This document shows, in pieces, positions 34,718 to 42,796 of a stretch of DNA of 64,000 nt; the stretch's first letter is position 1, and every line of letters begins with the position of its first letter. This DNA comes from Actinomycetota bacterium (GTDB lineage: Bacteria; Actinomycetota; Acidimicrobiia; Acidimicrobiales; Ilumatobacteraceae), in NCBI GenBank assembly GCA_009701715.1, contig WLJO01000003.1, positions 1 through 64,000 of the forward strand, written 5' to 3'. Made by a program: the position numbers and the translations under genes. Below the pieces are notes generated by a model. The model saw only the letters and a list, made by a program, of their open reading frames with translations, did not search any database and was not told where the DNA came from.

Positions 34718-35429
34718 CATCAGCGTTCGCTTCGGTGGGATCACCGCGCTCGATGGTGCGTCGCTCGCAGTGGAGTCCGGCGGGATCACCGGGCTCATCG
34801 GCCCGAACGGGGCCGGCAAGACCACGATGTTCGACGTGCTCACCGGGCTCACACCGGTGGATTCGGGCAGGGTGATGGTCGACGGCCGCAATGTCACACG
34901 GGTTGCGCCGCACCGCCGTGCACGGCTCGGGGTCGCGCGCACCTTCCAGCGCCTCGAGCTGTTCGGTGGGCTCACTGTGCTCGAGAACGTCGAATGTGCG
35001 GCGGGGATGGCGCTCGGGGTCCGTGGGCGGGCTGCCGCGGCCCGACGGGTTGCCGGTCCGCTCGTGGCACGTGTTGGCCTCGGGCCCGTCGCCCACGTTC
35101 GCGCCGGGCTCCTGCCCACCGGGCAGGCCCGTCTGGTGGAGGTCGCACGCGCGCTCGCTACCCATCCGAAGGTGCTCCTGCTTGACGAACCCGCATCGGG
35201 ACAGAGCGAGACCGAGCGCGAGCAGTTCGCCCGGCTCCTTCGGGAGCTCGCCCAGGACGGCCTCGGCATCCTGCTCGTCGAGCACGACATGGACCTCGTG
35301 ATGTCGGTGTGCGAGTACTTGGTCGTGCTGAACTTCGGCAGGGTGATCGCTGCCGGGAGCCCGGCCGATGTGCGTCGCGACCCTTCAGTCATGTCTGCCT
35401 ATCTCGGGAGCAGGGTGTCTCATGGGTGA
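34695..35429 (+). CDS. ABC transporter ATP-binding protein (LivG-like)
   Basis: 244 aa. Walker A G-P-N-G-A-G-K-T-T, Q-loop in FQRLELFGGLTVLENV, Walker B LLLDEPASG, H-loop LLVEHDMD. The signature is L-P-T-G-Q instead of LSGGQ, a tolerated variation. It energises import through the fused permease. The GTG start lies inside the end of the permease gene (23-bp overlap), implying translational coupling. Confidence 0.92.
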   Translation: MRVLEAIDISVRFGGITALDGASLAVESGGITGLIGPNGAGKTTMFDVLTGLTPVDSGRVMVDGRNVTRVAPHRRARLGVARTFQRLELFGGLTVLENVECAAGMALGVRGRAAAARRVAGPLVARVGLGPVAHVRAGLLPTGQARLVEVARALATHPKVLLLDEPASGQSETEREQFARLLRELAQDGLGILLVEHDMDLVMSVCEYLVVLNFGRVIAAGSPADVRRDPSVMSAYLGSRVSHG

Positions 35430-36123
35430 AATGGCGCTGGAGCTGAACGGTGTGCGCGCAAGGTACGGCTCCGTCGAGGTTCTCCACGAGGTGGATCTCT
35501 CGCTGCGGCGTGGATCGGTCCTCGCTGTCCTCGGCTCGAACGGCGCCGGGAAGTCCACCCTGCTCAAGGTGACGGCTGGTCTGCACCCGATCGCGAGCGG
35601 ATCGATCCGCCTCGACGGGCGCAACGTCGTCGGTTGGTCGCCGGACCGGCTCGCCCGTCGCGGCGTGTGTCTCATCCCCGAGGGCCGCGGCGTGTTCCCC
35701 CACCTCACCGTGCGGGAGAACCTCTGGATGGCAACGCACCTCGGTGTGACCCGCAAGGATGCCGAGGCAATGGCGTTCGAACGTTTTGCCCGGTTGGGCG
35801 ATCGGCCGAACCAGCTTGCCGGAACGCTGTCCGGTGGGGAGCAGCAGATGCTTGCGCTTGCCCGTGCGGTGATCACCAAGCCATCGGTGCTGATGGTGGA
35901 CGAGCTTTCGATGGGACTCGCCCCGCGGTTGGCCGACTCGCTGTACGAATCCGTCCGCCAGATCGCTGCCGACGGAGTGTCGGTGTTGCTCGTGGAACAG
36001 TTCGCAAGGACGGTGCTCGGTATGGCCGATCGTGCCGCGATCATGGTGTCCGGGCGTGTGGTGATTCAGGGCACACCGGCTGACGTGGAGGCACACCTTT
36101 CCTCGGCCTATCTCGGCGGTTGA
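35422..36123 (+). CDS. ABC transporter ATP-binding protein (LivF-like)
   Basis: 233 aa. Walker A G-S-N-G-A-G-K-S-T, LivF-type C-L-I-P-E-G-R-G-V-F-P-H-L-T-V, signature L-S-G-G-E-Q-Q-M, Walker B VLMVDELSMGLAP, H-loop changed to VLLVEQFA as is normal in LivF. It pairs with LivG. ATG 35422 overlaps the livG-like stop by 8 bp. Last gene of the uptake operon. Confidence 0.92.
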   Translation: MGEMALELNGVRARYGSVEVLHEVDLSLRRGSVLAVLGSNGAGKSTLLKVTAGLHPIASGSIRLDGRNVVGWSPDRLARRGVCLIPEGRGVFPHLTVRENLWMATHLGVTRKDAEAMAFERFARLGDRPNQLAGTLSGGEQQMLALARAVITKPSVLMVDELSMGLAPRLADSLYESVRQIAADGVSVLLVEQFARTVLGMADRAAIMVSGRVVIQGTPADVEAHLSSAYLGG

Positions 36124-36141
36124 TCGCCCTACAGTGAGGGC

Positions 36142-37293
36142 ATGGACTTTCGTGAAACCGACGAAATCGGACTGCTCCGCGAGGCCGTGGCGGGCATTGC
36201 TGGCAAGTACGGGCACTCGTACTACGTGCAGCAGTCACGGGCCAAGGAGCCGACCACCGCGCTCTGGGACGAGCTCTCCGCCGGCGGTTTCATGGGGGTC
36301 AACCTCCCCGAGGCATTCGGCGGTGGCGGGGGAGGCATGACTGAGCTCGCTGTGGTGTGCGAGGAGGTTGCTGCAGTCGGCTGCCCGATGCTGCTCATGC
36401 TCGTGTCACCGGCAATCTGCGGGTCGATCATCGCCAAGTTCGGCACCACCGAGCAGCAACAGCGCTGGCTGCCTGGCCTGTCCGCCGGCCGCAAGATGGT
36501 GTTCGCCATCACCGAACCCGATGCCGGTTCGAACAGCCACAGCATCAGTACAACGGCCACCCGTCACGGAGGCGGGTACCGGATCAACGGGCAGAAGTAC
36601 TACATCTCGGGTGTGGACGAGGCAGATGCTGTCCTCGTCGTCACCCGCACCGGGATCGACGAGCGCACCGGCCGCGGCCAGATGAGCCTGTTCGTCGTGG
36701 ACACCGATGCACCCGGTCTCACTAAGGAGACCATCGACATGCAGATCCTCGAACCTGAGAAGCAGTTCACGGTGTACTTCGACAATGTAGAGGTCGGCCC
36801 GGACCGTCTCCTCGGTGTCGAGGGCGAGGGGCTCCGGCCATTGTTCGCCGGACTCAACCCCGAACGGATCCTCACAGCAGCGATCGTCAACGGCATCGCC
36901 CGGTATGCGCTCGACAAGGCAGCGGACTATGCACGCGAGCGCAACGTCTGGGGTGTGCCGATTGGCGCGCATCAGGGCCTCGCCCACCCGCTCGCCAAGG
37001 CCAAGGTTGATGTAGAGCTTGCACGGCTCATGACGGCTAGAGCCTGTTGGGAGTACGACAACGATCTGGACGCTGCGGAGTCCTCCAACATGGCCAAGCT
37101 CGCGGCAACCGATGCGAGCCTCGCTGCGCTCGACCAGGCCATCCAGATCCACGGCGGCAACGGGATGACCACCGACTATGGCCTCGCCACCCTGTGGGGC
37201 ATGACGCGGCTGCTGCGCATCGCGCCCGTCAGCCGCGAGATGATCCTCAACTTCGTGTCCCAGCACTCGCTCGGGCTGCCGCGCTCGTACTGA
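36142..37293 (+). CDS. acyl-CoA dehydrogenase family protein
   Basis: 383 aa. FAD- and acyl-CoA-binding marks: FAITEPDAGSNSHSISTTA, GQKYYISGVDEADAVLVV, and RNVWGVPIGAHQGLAHPLA. The C-terminal H-G-G-N-G-M-T-T-D-Y carries Asp345 where many members have the catalytic Glu. It would desaturate an acyl-CoA at the alpha-beta bond. TACAGT (36130-36135) is 6 bases before ATG, so it is leaderless and independent of the ABC operon ending 18 bp upstream. Confidence 0.92.
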   Translation: MDFRETDEIGLLREAVAGIAGKYGHSYYVQQSRAKEPTTALWDELSAGGFMGVNLPEAFGGGGGGMTELAVVCEEVAAVGCPMLLMLVSPAICGSIIAKFGTTEQQQRWLPGLSAGRKMVFAITEPDAGSNSHSISTTATRHGGGYRINGQKYYISGVDEADAVLVVTRTGIDERTGRGQMSLFVVDTDAPGLTKETIDMQILEPEKQFTVYFDNVEVGPDRLLGVEGEGLRPLFAGLNPERILTAAIVNGIARYALDKAADYARERNVWGVPIGAHQGLAHPLAKAKVDVELARLMTARACWEYDNDLDAAESSNMAKLAATDASLAALDQAIQIHGGNGMTTDYGLATLWGMTRLLRIAPVSREMILNFVSQHSLGLPRSY

Positions 37294-37316
37294 TCCTTCC
37301 CGTTCCCAACACCGAT

Positions 37317-37330
37317 CGAGGGGCCCCTCG
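37317..37330. promoter_or_regulatory. perfect palindrome over the ribosome binding site of the FMN reductase
   Basis: CGAGGGGCCCCTCG is a perfect 14-bp palindrome; its left arm GAGGGG is the likely Shine-Dalgarno of the gene starting at 37333. In RNA the arms could pair only with a very small loop, so its use as an operator is more likely than as an RNA hairpin. No protein partner can be named. Confidence 0.4.
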
Positions 37331-37332
37331 CC

Positions 37333-37884
37333 ATGCCGTTCCATGTCCTTGCACTGACCGGGAGCCTTCGCTCCGGATCGTCGAACACCGGCCTGATCAT
37401 GATGGCCCAGCGGCTCGCACCCGGTGGTCTGCAGGTGCAGTTCTATCCCGGCATCGCTCACCTGCCGTTTTACAACGCTGATCTCGACCAGCCGGGGGTG
37501 GAGCCCGAATCGGTGGTGGCGTTCCGCGCCGCCGTCCGCGAAACGGATGCGGTGCTTCTCGCGACCCCCGAGTACAACGGGCATCTTCCAGCGGTGCTGA
37601 AGAACGCGTTCGACTGGGTCTCCAAGCCCAACGGCGCGCACGCCCTCACCGGCAAGGTGATCACCTCGATGTCCTCGGCCGGTGGCGGCGGCGGTGGTGC
37701 CGTGCTCCAGTACCTCAACACGGTGCTGCCGTACTTCGGCAACACGGTCGTTGCCGAGCCGACGATCGAGTTACGCAAGGGGGCCGCGTACGTGACCGTC
37801 GAGGGGTTGAGCACCGATGTCAAGGTGGAGGCGCTGGTGGGTGAGCGCCTCGCCAACCTGTTAGCGGCGCTCGAAGCGCGGTAG
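37333..37884 (+). CDS. NADPH-dependent FMN reductase family protein
   Basis: 183 aa flavodoxin-like fold. FMN phosphate loop G-S-L-R-S-G-S-S-N (11-19), then ATPEYNGHLPAVLKNAFDWVS, the family signature near 80-100, and a glycine-rich SSAGGGGGG loop. It reduces FMN, quinones, azo dyes or chromate with NAD(P)H. It shares a 24-bp 3' overlap with the convergent crotonase gene. Confidence 0.9.
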   Translation: MPFHVLALTGSLRSGSSNTGLIMMAQRLAPGGLQVQFYPGIAHLPFYNADLDQPGVEPESVVAFRAAVRETDAVLLATPEYNGHLPAVLKNAFDWVSKPNGAHALTGKVITSMSSAGGGGGGAVLQYLNTVLPYFGNTVVAEPTIELRKGAAYVTVEGLSTDVKVEALVGERLANLLAALEAR

Positions 37885-38658
37885 TCGGCGCTCGCCCATC
37901 GCGCGCACGCCCTCGGCGAAGTCCGCAGTCTGGGTGAGCCGGTCCTGTTCGGCCTTCTCGCGGTCGGTTGCCGCACGGATGCGACCGGCGAGGTCACCGC
38001 GCATGGTCTGGCGGATCGATTCCACCGCCAGCGGAGCCGAGGATGCGATCTCGACGGCCAGTCGGTGTGCCTCGTCGTCCACCTCGACGAGCGGCACGAG
38101 CCGGTCGAGTAGGCCGATCCGCAGGGCTTCCTCGCCGCCGAGCCGTGCACCGGTGTACAGCATCTCGATGGAGTGCTGGTGGCCGATGACTTGTGGCAGC
38201 GTGACGCTCAGCCCGAAGCCCTGGTGGAACCCGAGCCGGGCGAAGTTGGCGGTCATCCGTGTCTCCGGGGAGCCGACGCGGAAGTCGGCCGACATGGCGA
38301 GCCCAAGACCGCCGCCCACGGCCGCGCCGCGTACGGCCGCTACGACCGGTGTGCGCGCCGCAAAGATGCGTACTGCCTCGTCGTACAGGTGTGTCGCCGG
38401 AGCAACCTCACCCGGCTCGGCCCGACGAGCGAGTGCGGCGCCTGCGCAGAAGTTCTTGCCCTCTGCTCCGAGGACGATGCATCGACACCGGGCATCGGCG
38501 TCGATGGCCTCGTACGCATCGGCGATCGACGCGATGAGCGCATGGTCGAAGTAGTTATCGGGCGGGCGGTGGACGGTGACTGTTGCAACGAAGTCCTCTC
38601 CCATCAGGACCGACACGTCCCCGTACCGGTCCTGCAGCGGTGAGGCGGATCCGCCCAT
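37861..38658 (-). CDS. enoyl-CoA hydratase/isomerase family protein (crotonase fold)
   Basis: 265 aa. Oxyanion hole segments KNFCAGAAL and RGAAVGGGLGLAMSADF. The usual two catalytic Glu positions are not clearly present (NFARLGFHQGFG), so it may catalyse another crotonase reaction such as isomerisation or hydrolysis. ATG 38658 lies 5 bp after the thiolase stop, so the two form an operon for acyl-CoA metabolism. Confidence 0.85.
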   Translation of the reverse strand: MGGSASPLQDRYGDVSVLMGEDFVATVTVHRPPDNYFDHALIASIADAYEAIDADARCRCIVLGAEGKNFCAGAALARRAEPGEVAPATHLYDEAVRIFAARTPVVAAVRGAAVGGGLGLAMSADFRVGSPETRMTANFARLGFHQGFGLSVTLPQVIGHQHSIEMLYTGARLGGEEALRIGLLDRLVPLVEVDDEAHRLAVEIASSAPLAVESIRQTMRGDLAGRIRAATDREKAEQDRLTQTADFAEGVRAMGERRLPRFERR

Positions 38659-38663
38659 GAGCG

Positions 38664-39890
38664 TCAGACCCGTTCGATGATGGTGGCAGTTGCCATACCG
38701 CCACCGGTGCACATCGTGATGAGTGCCGTCTGCTTGTCGCTCCGCTCAAGCTCGTCGACTGCGGTCCCGATGAGCATGCCACCGGTTGCGCCGATCGGGT
38801 GGCCGAGTGCGATTGCCCCACCGTTCGTGTTGCACTTGTTCCAGTCGGCGCCTGTGTCGCGGAGGAACCTCAGTACCACGGCGGCGAAGGCCTCGTTGAC
38901 CTCGATGTGGTCGATGTCGTCGATGGTCATGCCGGCCTTCTTCAGGCATCGCAGCGTTGCCGGTCCGGGGGCTGTGAGCATGATCACCGGGTCCGTGCCG
39001 GCCAGTGCCGTCATCGTGATCTTGGCCCGCGGCTTGAGGCCGTGTGCCTTGGCGTAATCGCTCGACACGACAAGCACGGCGGACGCGCCGTCGACGACAC
39101 CGGAGGAGTTTCCCGCATGGTGCACGTGACGCAGCTCGGCCACCTGCGGGTAGGTGAGGAGGGCGGTCTGGTCTACCGTGAGGTCGTTCTTGAACTTCTT
39201 GGCGCCCATCGCCTCGAACGAGGGGGTCAGCTTCGAGAGGCTCTCCAACGTCGTGCCGGCGCGGGGGAACTCCTCGTGATCGAGGGCGAGGGTGCCGTCG
39301 TCGTGGAGGATCGGCACGAGGCTGCGGTCGAAGCGGCCCTGCGCGATCGCAGCGGCCGCACGGGTCTGGCTGTCGAACGCGATGCCGTCGCACTCCTCAC
39401 GGCTGAAGCCCTCGACCGATGCGATGAGGTCGGCCGAGATCCCCTGCGCCACCATCGGGTACTGGTCGAAGAGGTGATCGTTGTTGGCAGTGAAGCCGTC
39501 GACGTGCAGCGGGGCGGGGCGTGACATCGACTCGATGCCGCCGGCCACGACGATGTCCTGGAAGCCGGAAAGCACACCCTGTGCAGCGAACATCACGGCC
39601 TGCTGGCCAGAGCCGCAGAAACGGTTGAGCGTGACGCCGGGGGCGTCGAGGGACCATCCGGCATCCAGCGCTGCCATGCGCGCGATGTCCATGGCGTGGT
39701 CGCCGCTGCCGGCGCCGCAACCCATGATGACGTCGTCGACCTCAGACGTGTCGAAGCCGACGCGGTCGCGCAGTGCATTGAGCACCTGGGCGAGGATCCG
39801 CTGGGGGTGAACGTTGTGCAGGGCACCGTTGTCCTTACCCTTGCCACGGGGCGAACGGACGGCGTCGATGATCCAGGCTTCACGAGTCAT
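38664..39890 (-). CDS. acetyl-CoA C-acyltransferase (thiolase)
   Basis: 408 aa. Active-site Cys92 in N-R-F-C-G-S-G-Q-Q, second triad in G-G-A-I-A-L-G-H-P-I-G-A-T-G and C-terminal M-C-T-G-G-G-M-A. It cleaves 3-ketoacyl-CoA to acetyl-CoA and a shortened acyl-CoA, or condenses in reverse. TAGGTT lies 6 bases before ATG (leaderless). It is divergent from the UGA-containing thioredoxin-like gene, with only 31 bp between the start codons. Confidence 0.93.
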   Translation of the reverse strand: MTREAWIIDAVRSPRGKGKDNGALHNVHPQRILAQVLNALRDRVGFDTSEVDDVIMGCGAGSGDHAMDIARMAALDAGWSLDAPGVTLNRFCGSGQQAVMFAAQGVLSGFQDIVVAGGIESMSRPAPLHVDGFTANNDHLFDQYPMVAQGISADLIASVEGFSREECDGIAFDSQTRAAAAIAQGRFDRSLVPILHDDGTLALDHEEFPRAGTTLESLSKLTPSFEAMGAKKFKNDLTVDQTALLTYPQVAELRHVHHAGNSSGVVDGASAVLVVSSDYAKAHGLKPRAKITMTALAGTDPVIMLTAPGPATLRCLKKAGMTIDDIDHIEVNEAFAAVVLRFLRDTGADWNKCNTNGGAIALGHPIGATGGMLIGTAVDELERSDKQTALITMCTGGGMATATIIERV

Positions 39891-39921
39891 GGGTGAAACC
39901 TACGCCGGTAGCGTCCACCGT
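39891..39921. promoter_or_regulatory. compact divergent leaderless promoter (thiolase / thioredoxin-like selenoprotein)
   Basis: Within 31 bp, the minus strand has TAGGTT (39902-39897) 6 bases before the thiolase ATG. The plus strand has TAGCGT (39909-39914) 7 bases before GTG 39922. The two -10 boxes are back to back, so each gene starts with a leaderless mRNA, and the -35 region of each lies inside the other gene. Confidence 0.65.
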
Positions 39922-40443
39922 GTGAAACGCAGGTTCGTTGGCTTGGCCGCCTCGACCATCCTCGCGATCAGCTGTTTGGCATCCGGTTGCGCCAGCGACT
40001 CCGGGTCGGGCGTGGCTGCGGCCCGTCCGGGCGGCGATCTGCCCGACGTCTCGGTGACAAACGTGGGCTCCGGGGAGTCGGTGGGCCTGCACTCGCTCCT
40101 GCCGGGTGATCGCCCCCTGCTTGTCTGGTTCTGGGCGCCCTATTGAACCGCGTGCCGGGCGGAGGCGCCTGGGGTCGAGCAGTTCGCCCGACAGCACGAA
40201 GGTTCTGTCACCGTGATCGGGCTCGGAACTCAGCAGAGACTCGAGGATGCACGGTCCTTCTCCGACAGTTTCGGCCCCTTCACGTTCCCGCTGCTCTGGG
40301 ATGCGAGCGGTGAGTCTTGGGCCCAGATCGGCATCACGGTCCAACCAGGAGTGGCGATCTACCGGGCCGACGGGACCCTGCTCGAGAAGTGGTATGGCGG
40401 CCTCGAGCGTGCCGACGTGCTGCTCGAGCAGTTGCGCGCCTAG
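39922..40443 (+). CDS. TlpA-like thioredoxin-fold lipoprotein, predicted selenoprotein (UGA = Sec75)
   Basis: 173 aa when TGA 40144-40146 is read through. Lipoprotein signal with lipobox L-A-S-G-C23. The thioredoxin fold opens with LLVWFWAPY, then TGA, then T-A-C78-R-A-E-A-P. TlpA/ResA proteins have W-A-P-x-C-x-x-C here, so the TGA falls exactly on the first redox cysteine. The frame stays open with normal codon use to a proper C-terminus containing WAQIGITVQPGVAIYRADG, which holds the cis-proline. It would reduce or exchange disulfides at the outer face of the membrane. A hairpin directly behind the TGA resembles a bacterial SECIS. The alternative is a nonsense-mutated pseudogene, but no other damage is seen. 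Confidence 0.8.
40144..40175 (+). promoter_or_regulatory. candidate bacterial SECIS element with UGA codon
   Basis: TGA is followed by a hairpin: CCGGGCG (40155-40161), tetraloop GAGG (40162-40165), CGCCTGG (40166-40172), a 7-bp stem with one G-T pair. ACC right after the TGA could also pair with GGT (40173-40175 region). The loop begins with G and lies 16 bases after the UGA, within or near the spacing known for bacterial SECIS elements. It must still encode protein, which it does. Confidence 0.62.
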
Positions 40444-41690
40444 TCCTTTGGCTGGTCGGTGTCCGGGTTGCCCCCCGGTTCGGTGCCGTCCAGATGGCCG
40501 TGCAGGATCGGATCGATGCGGATCGACTCCGTTGGTTCGCGCGGTGGTCGGAACTCGGGGCCGATGCGGAGCAGACGCTTCGCCTTGCGCAGTAGACCGG
40601 CACCCTGTGAGGTGCGCGCCGGAGCGCCGCCGAAGCGGAACTCGAGGTACAACTGCTTCACCGTGCCGATGAGTGGGGTGGCTACGAGTGCTCCGGGCAC
40701 CCCGGCGATAGCGCCGCCGAGAATGGCTGCGAGCATCGTCGTGGGCGGGGAGAGGTTGACGGCACCACCGACGATCGTGGGCTGGATCACATGGTTCTCC
40801 ACGTTCATATAGATGAGGAAGAGCACGAGCACGATGAGCGCCGTGGGCACGCTGTTGCTCACGGCGAGGATGACGAGGAACGATCCGCCAAGGAAGCCGC
40901 CGATCTGGGGGATCAGGCTCGTGAGCATCGCCCAGATCGCGGCGAGCGGAGCGAGCGGCACGTTGAAGATCAGCCCTACCGTGAGTACGAACAGACCCAT
41001 CAGCGCTGCGACCGTGAGCGATCCGCCGAAGTAGCGGCCGATCGTCCGGTGGAACACCCGCGCTATGCGGTCGGCGTCGTCCCGTGCCCGCAGTGGCAGC
41101 ATCCGTCTCCCGCGGTTGACGAGTCGCTCACCGTCGAGGAGTACGGCGAAGGTGGTGAACACCACGACCACCATGGCGAACACACCGCCGAGCAGTCGGT
41201 TGGCCGTGTCGGCGATGGCCTTGTCGCTGACGTTCGCCGGGAGGTCCCGGATCCACTGCTCGACCTTGCCCGCTGCGTCGCGGTCGCGCAGCGTGTCTCC
41301 CACGATGGGGAGGTCGTAGAACTGCTCGACCGTTTGGGGGATCTCCCTGCTGAACTCGCGGGCCTGGGAGACCGCCGGCGGGCCGAGCACGAGGAGGATG
41401 AACGCGGCCACTGCCAACAGGCTGACCCCGACGATCCCGACGGCGATGCTCCGGGTGAAACCGAAACGGTTCCGGAGTTTTTGCACCACACCGTCGAGCG
41501 CGAGGGCCAGCACGATGCCGATGACTACCCGGGTCAGCATCCCCTCGGTGTTTCGGGCGACGGCGAAAACGGCGAAACCAACGAGTAAGCCGAGTAGTAC
41601 CCAGACCGCGGTGCGGAAGTCGATCTGCACGACTGCCGACGCGGGCGCCGGTTCGGGTGCGGGCTGTGGATCGCTCATCGGGTCCGCCAC
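40440..41690 (-). CDS. AI-2E family transporter / membrane permease
   Basis: 416 aa, about eight membrane helices. Family features include an N-terminal helix pair, the FVLTVGLIFNVPLAPLAAIWAMLTSLIPQIGGFLGG region and LIVLVLFLIYMNVENHVIQP, with a long C-terminal cytoplasmic tail. Named after TqsA, but members also export other compounds. I choose GTG 41690 (VADPM...), since TAAGGT lies 7 bases upstream, rather than ATG 41678. The 3' end overlaps the selenoprotein gene by 4 bp, convergently. It is divergent from a second AI-2E family gene. Confidence 0.87.
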   Translation of the reverse strand: MADPMSDPQPAPEPAPASAVVQIDFRTAVWVLLGLLVGFAVFAVARNTEGMLTRVVIGIVLALALDGVVQKLRNRFGFTRSIAVGIVGVSLLAVAAFILLVLGPPAVSQAREFSREIPQTVEQFYDLPIVGDTLRDRDAAGKVEQWIRDLPANVSDKAIADTANRLLGGVFAMVVVVFTTFAVLLDGERLVNRGRRMLPLRARDDADRIARVFHRTIGRYFGGSLTVAALMGLFVLTVGLIFNVPLAPLAAIWAMLTSLIPQIGGFLGGSFLVILAVSNSVPTALIVLVLFLIYMNVENHVIQPTIVGGAVNLSPPTTMLAAILGGAIAGVPGALVATPLIGTVKQLYLEFRFGGAPARTSQGAGLLRKAKRLLRIGPEFRPPREPTESIRIDPILHGHLDGTEPGGNPDTDQPKD

Positions 41691-41708
41691 AGGCAGTACC
41701 TTACGTTC
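41691..41708. promoter_or_regulatory. symmetric bidirectional -10 element between two AI-2E genes
   Basis: The two GTG starts are only 18 bp apart. The 7-mer TACCTTA (41697-41703) reads TACCTT on the plus strand, 6 bases before GTG 41709, and TAAGGT on the minus strand, 7 bases before GTG 41690. One duplex element would serve both leaderless promoters. Confidence 0.65.
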
Positions 41709-42782
41709 GTGGCCGAGCCGAATGGTGCTCCCCGGGTTCCCCCGGGTTTCCGTCTGTTCCGTATCCGGGTCACGCCTGGTTCGGTGGCCCTCGTGCTCGG
41801 CGCCTCCGTCCTTGCGGTGCTGCTCCGCAATGCGTTCGTCGCAGCGCACCGCCAGATCGGCTGGGCGGTCGCCTGTGTCATCGTGGCGTCGCTGCTCGCG
41901 CCGCTCGCGGACCTGTTGGACAAGCGGATGCCGCGCTGGCTCGCGCTGCTTGTCACCATGCTGAGCCTCGCTGTCATGACCGTCGTGGTGTGGGGCGCGA
42001 TCATCGTGAACGTTCAGGACGGTCTGTCCACGCTGGGCAACGAGGCACCGCGCGCAGCCGCTAGCCTGGAGCGGCGGTCCGAGATGGCCAAAGACTTCCG
42101 TCTGGTGGAGCGGGTCAATTCGTTGATTGCCACCGTGAGGCGCCCATCGCAGGGCACTGCGGTGGGGCAGGCCGTCGGTGCGGCAGGCACGTACTTCGTC
42201 TGCGGCATCCTCACCCTGTTCTTCCTCATCTACGGACCGCGCATGCTGCGCAGCGCGTTCGCCCAGATCCGGGATCCGGGCCGCAGGACCCGGATCGAGC
42301 GCCGAACAGGGCTCGCGATGCAGAACGGCCGCCGCTACATCGTTGCTGCGATCGCCCAGACAGTCGTCGTTTCCGCAGGGATCGGCCTGGCATCGTGGGC
42401 CCTGTCGCTGCCCGCACCGTTTGTCCTCGGTGCGCTCGCCGGCACCGTCGGGCTCGTGCCCACGCTCGGTGTGCTCGTCGGCAGCCTGCCGGCACTGCTC
42501 CTAGCCGCCGGGCTGAACGGTTGGCGCGACGCGGTAATCGTCGTCGGTGCCGCCGTGGTGCTGCAGGCCGTCGAGGTGTTGGTGGTGCGCAAGCGCGTCG
42601 ACCGTGCGAGCGTCCACATCGGCCCTGCCCTGCCGGCAATCGTGGCGCTACTCGGTTACGAGTTGTACGGCATCGGTGGCGCGATGTACGGCGCGGCCGG
42701 GCTCGTTTTTCTGATCGCGTGGCTCGACGTGCTGGGGATCGACGACACACCGGCTCCTGACGTTGGTGATGTCAGGACCTGA
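41709..42782 (+). CDS. AI-2E family transporter / membrane permease
   Basis: 357 aa, about eight membrane helices, the same family as the divergent neighbour but only distantly similar. The central region holds LFFLIYGPRMLRSAFAQI, and the later helices have LAGTVGLVPTLGVLVGSLPALLLA and the VLQAVEVLVVRKRVD motif corresponding to the family N-x-x-x-P loop. Substrate unknown. Start GTG 41709 is set by the -10 TACCTT 6 bases upstream. The divergent pairing of two paralogues suggests they work together or as alternatives. Confidence 0.85.
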   Translation: MAEPNGAPRVPPGFRLFRIRVTPGSVALVLGASVLAVLLRNAFVAAHRQIGWAVACVIVASLLAPLADLLDKRMPRWLALLVTMLSLAVMTVVVWGAIIVNVQDGLSTLGNEAPRAAASLERRSEMAKDFRLVERVNSLIATVRRPSQGTAVGQAVGAAGTYFVCGILTLFFLIYGPRMLRSAFAQIRDPGRRTRIERRTGLAMQNGRRYIVAAIAQTVVVSAGIGLASWALSLPAPFVLGALAGTVGLVPTLGVLVGSLPALLLAAGLNGWRDAVIVVGAAVVLQAVEVLVVRKRVDRASVHIGPALPAIVALLGYELYGIGGAMYGAAGLVFLIAWLDVLGIDDTPAPDVGDVRT

Positions 42783-42796
42783 ACCAGACGGGTCGG

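Noticed and set aside
39922-40443. Nonsense-mutated pseudogene as explanation of the thioredoxin-like frame
   Set aside because: The TGA hits exactly the redox Cys, the rest of the frame is intact with native codon use, and a SECIS-like hairpin follows. It stays the main alternative until Sec machinery is confirmed.
40440-42782. Autoinducer-2 quorum-sensing export as function of the two AI-2E genes
   Set aside because: The family name reflects one member; no luxS or lsr gene is nearby, so the substrate stays unassigned.
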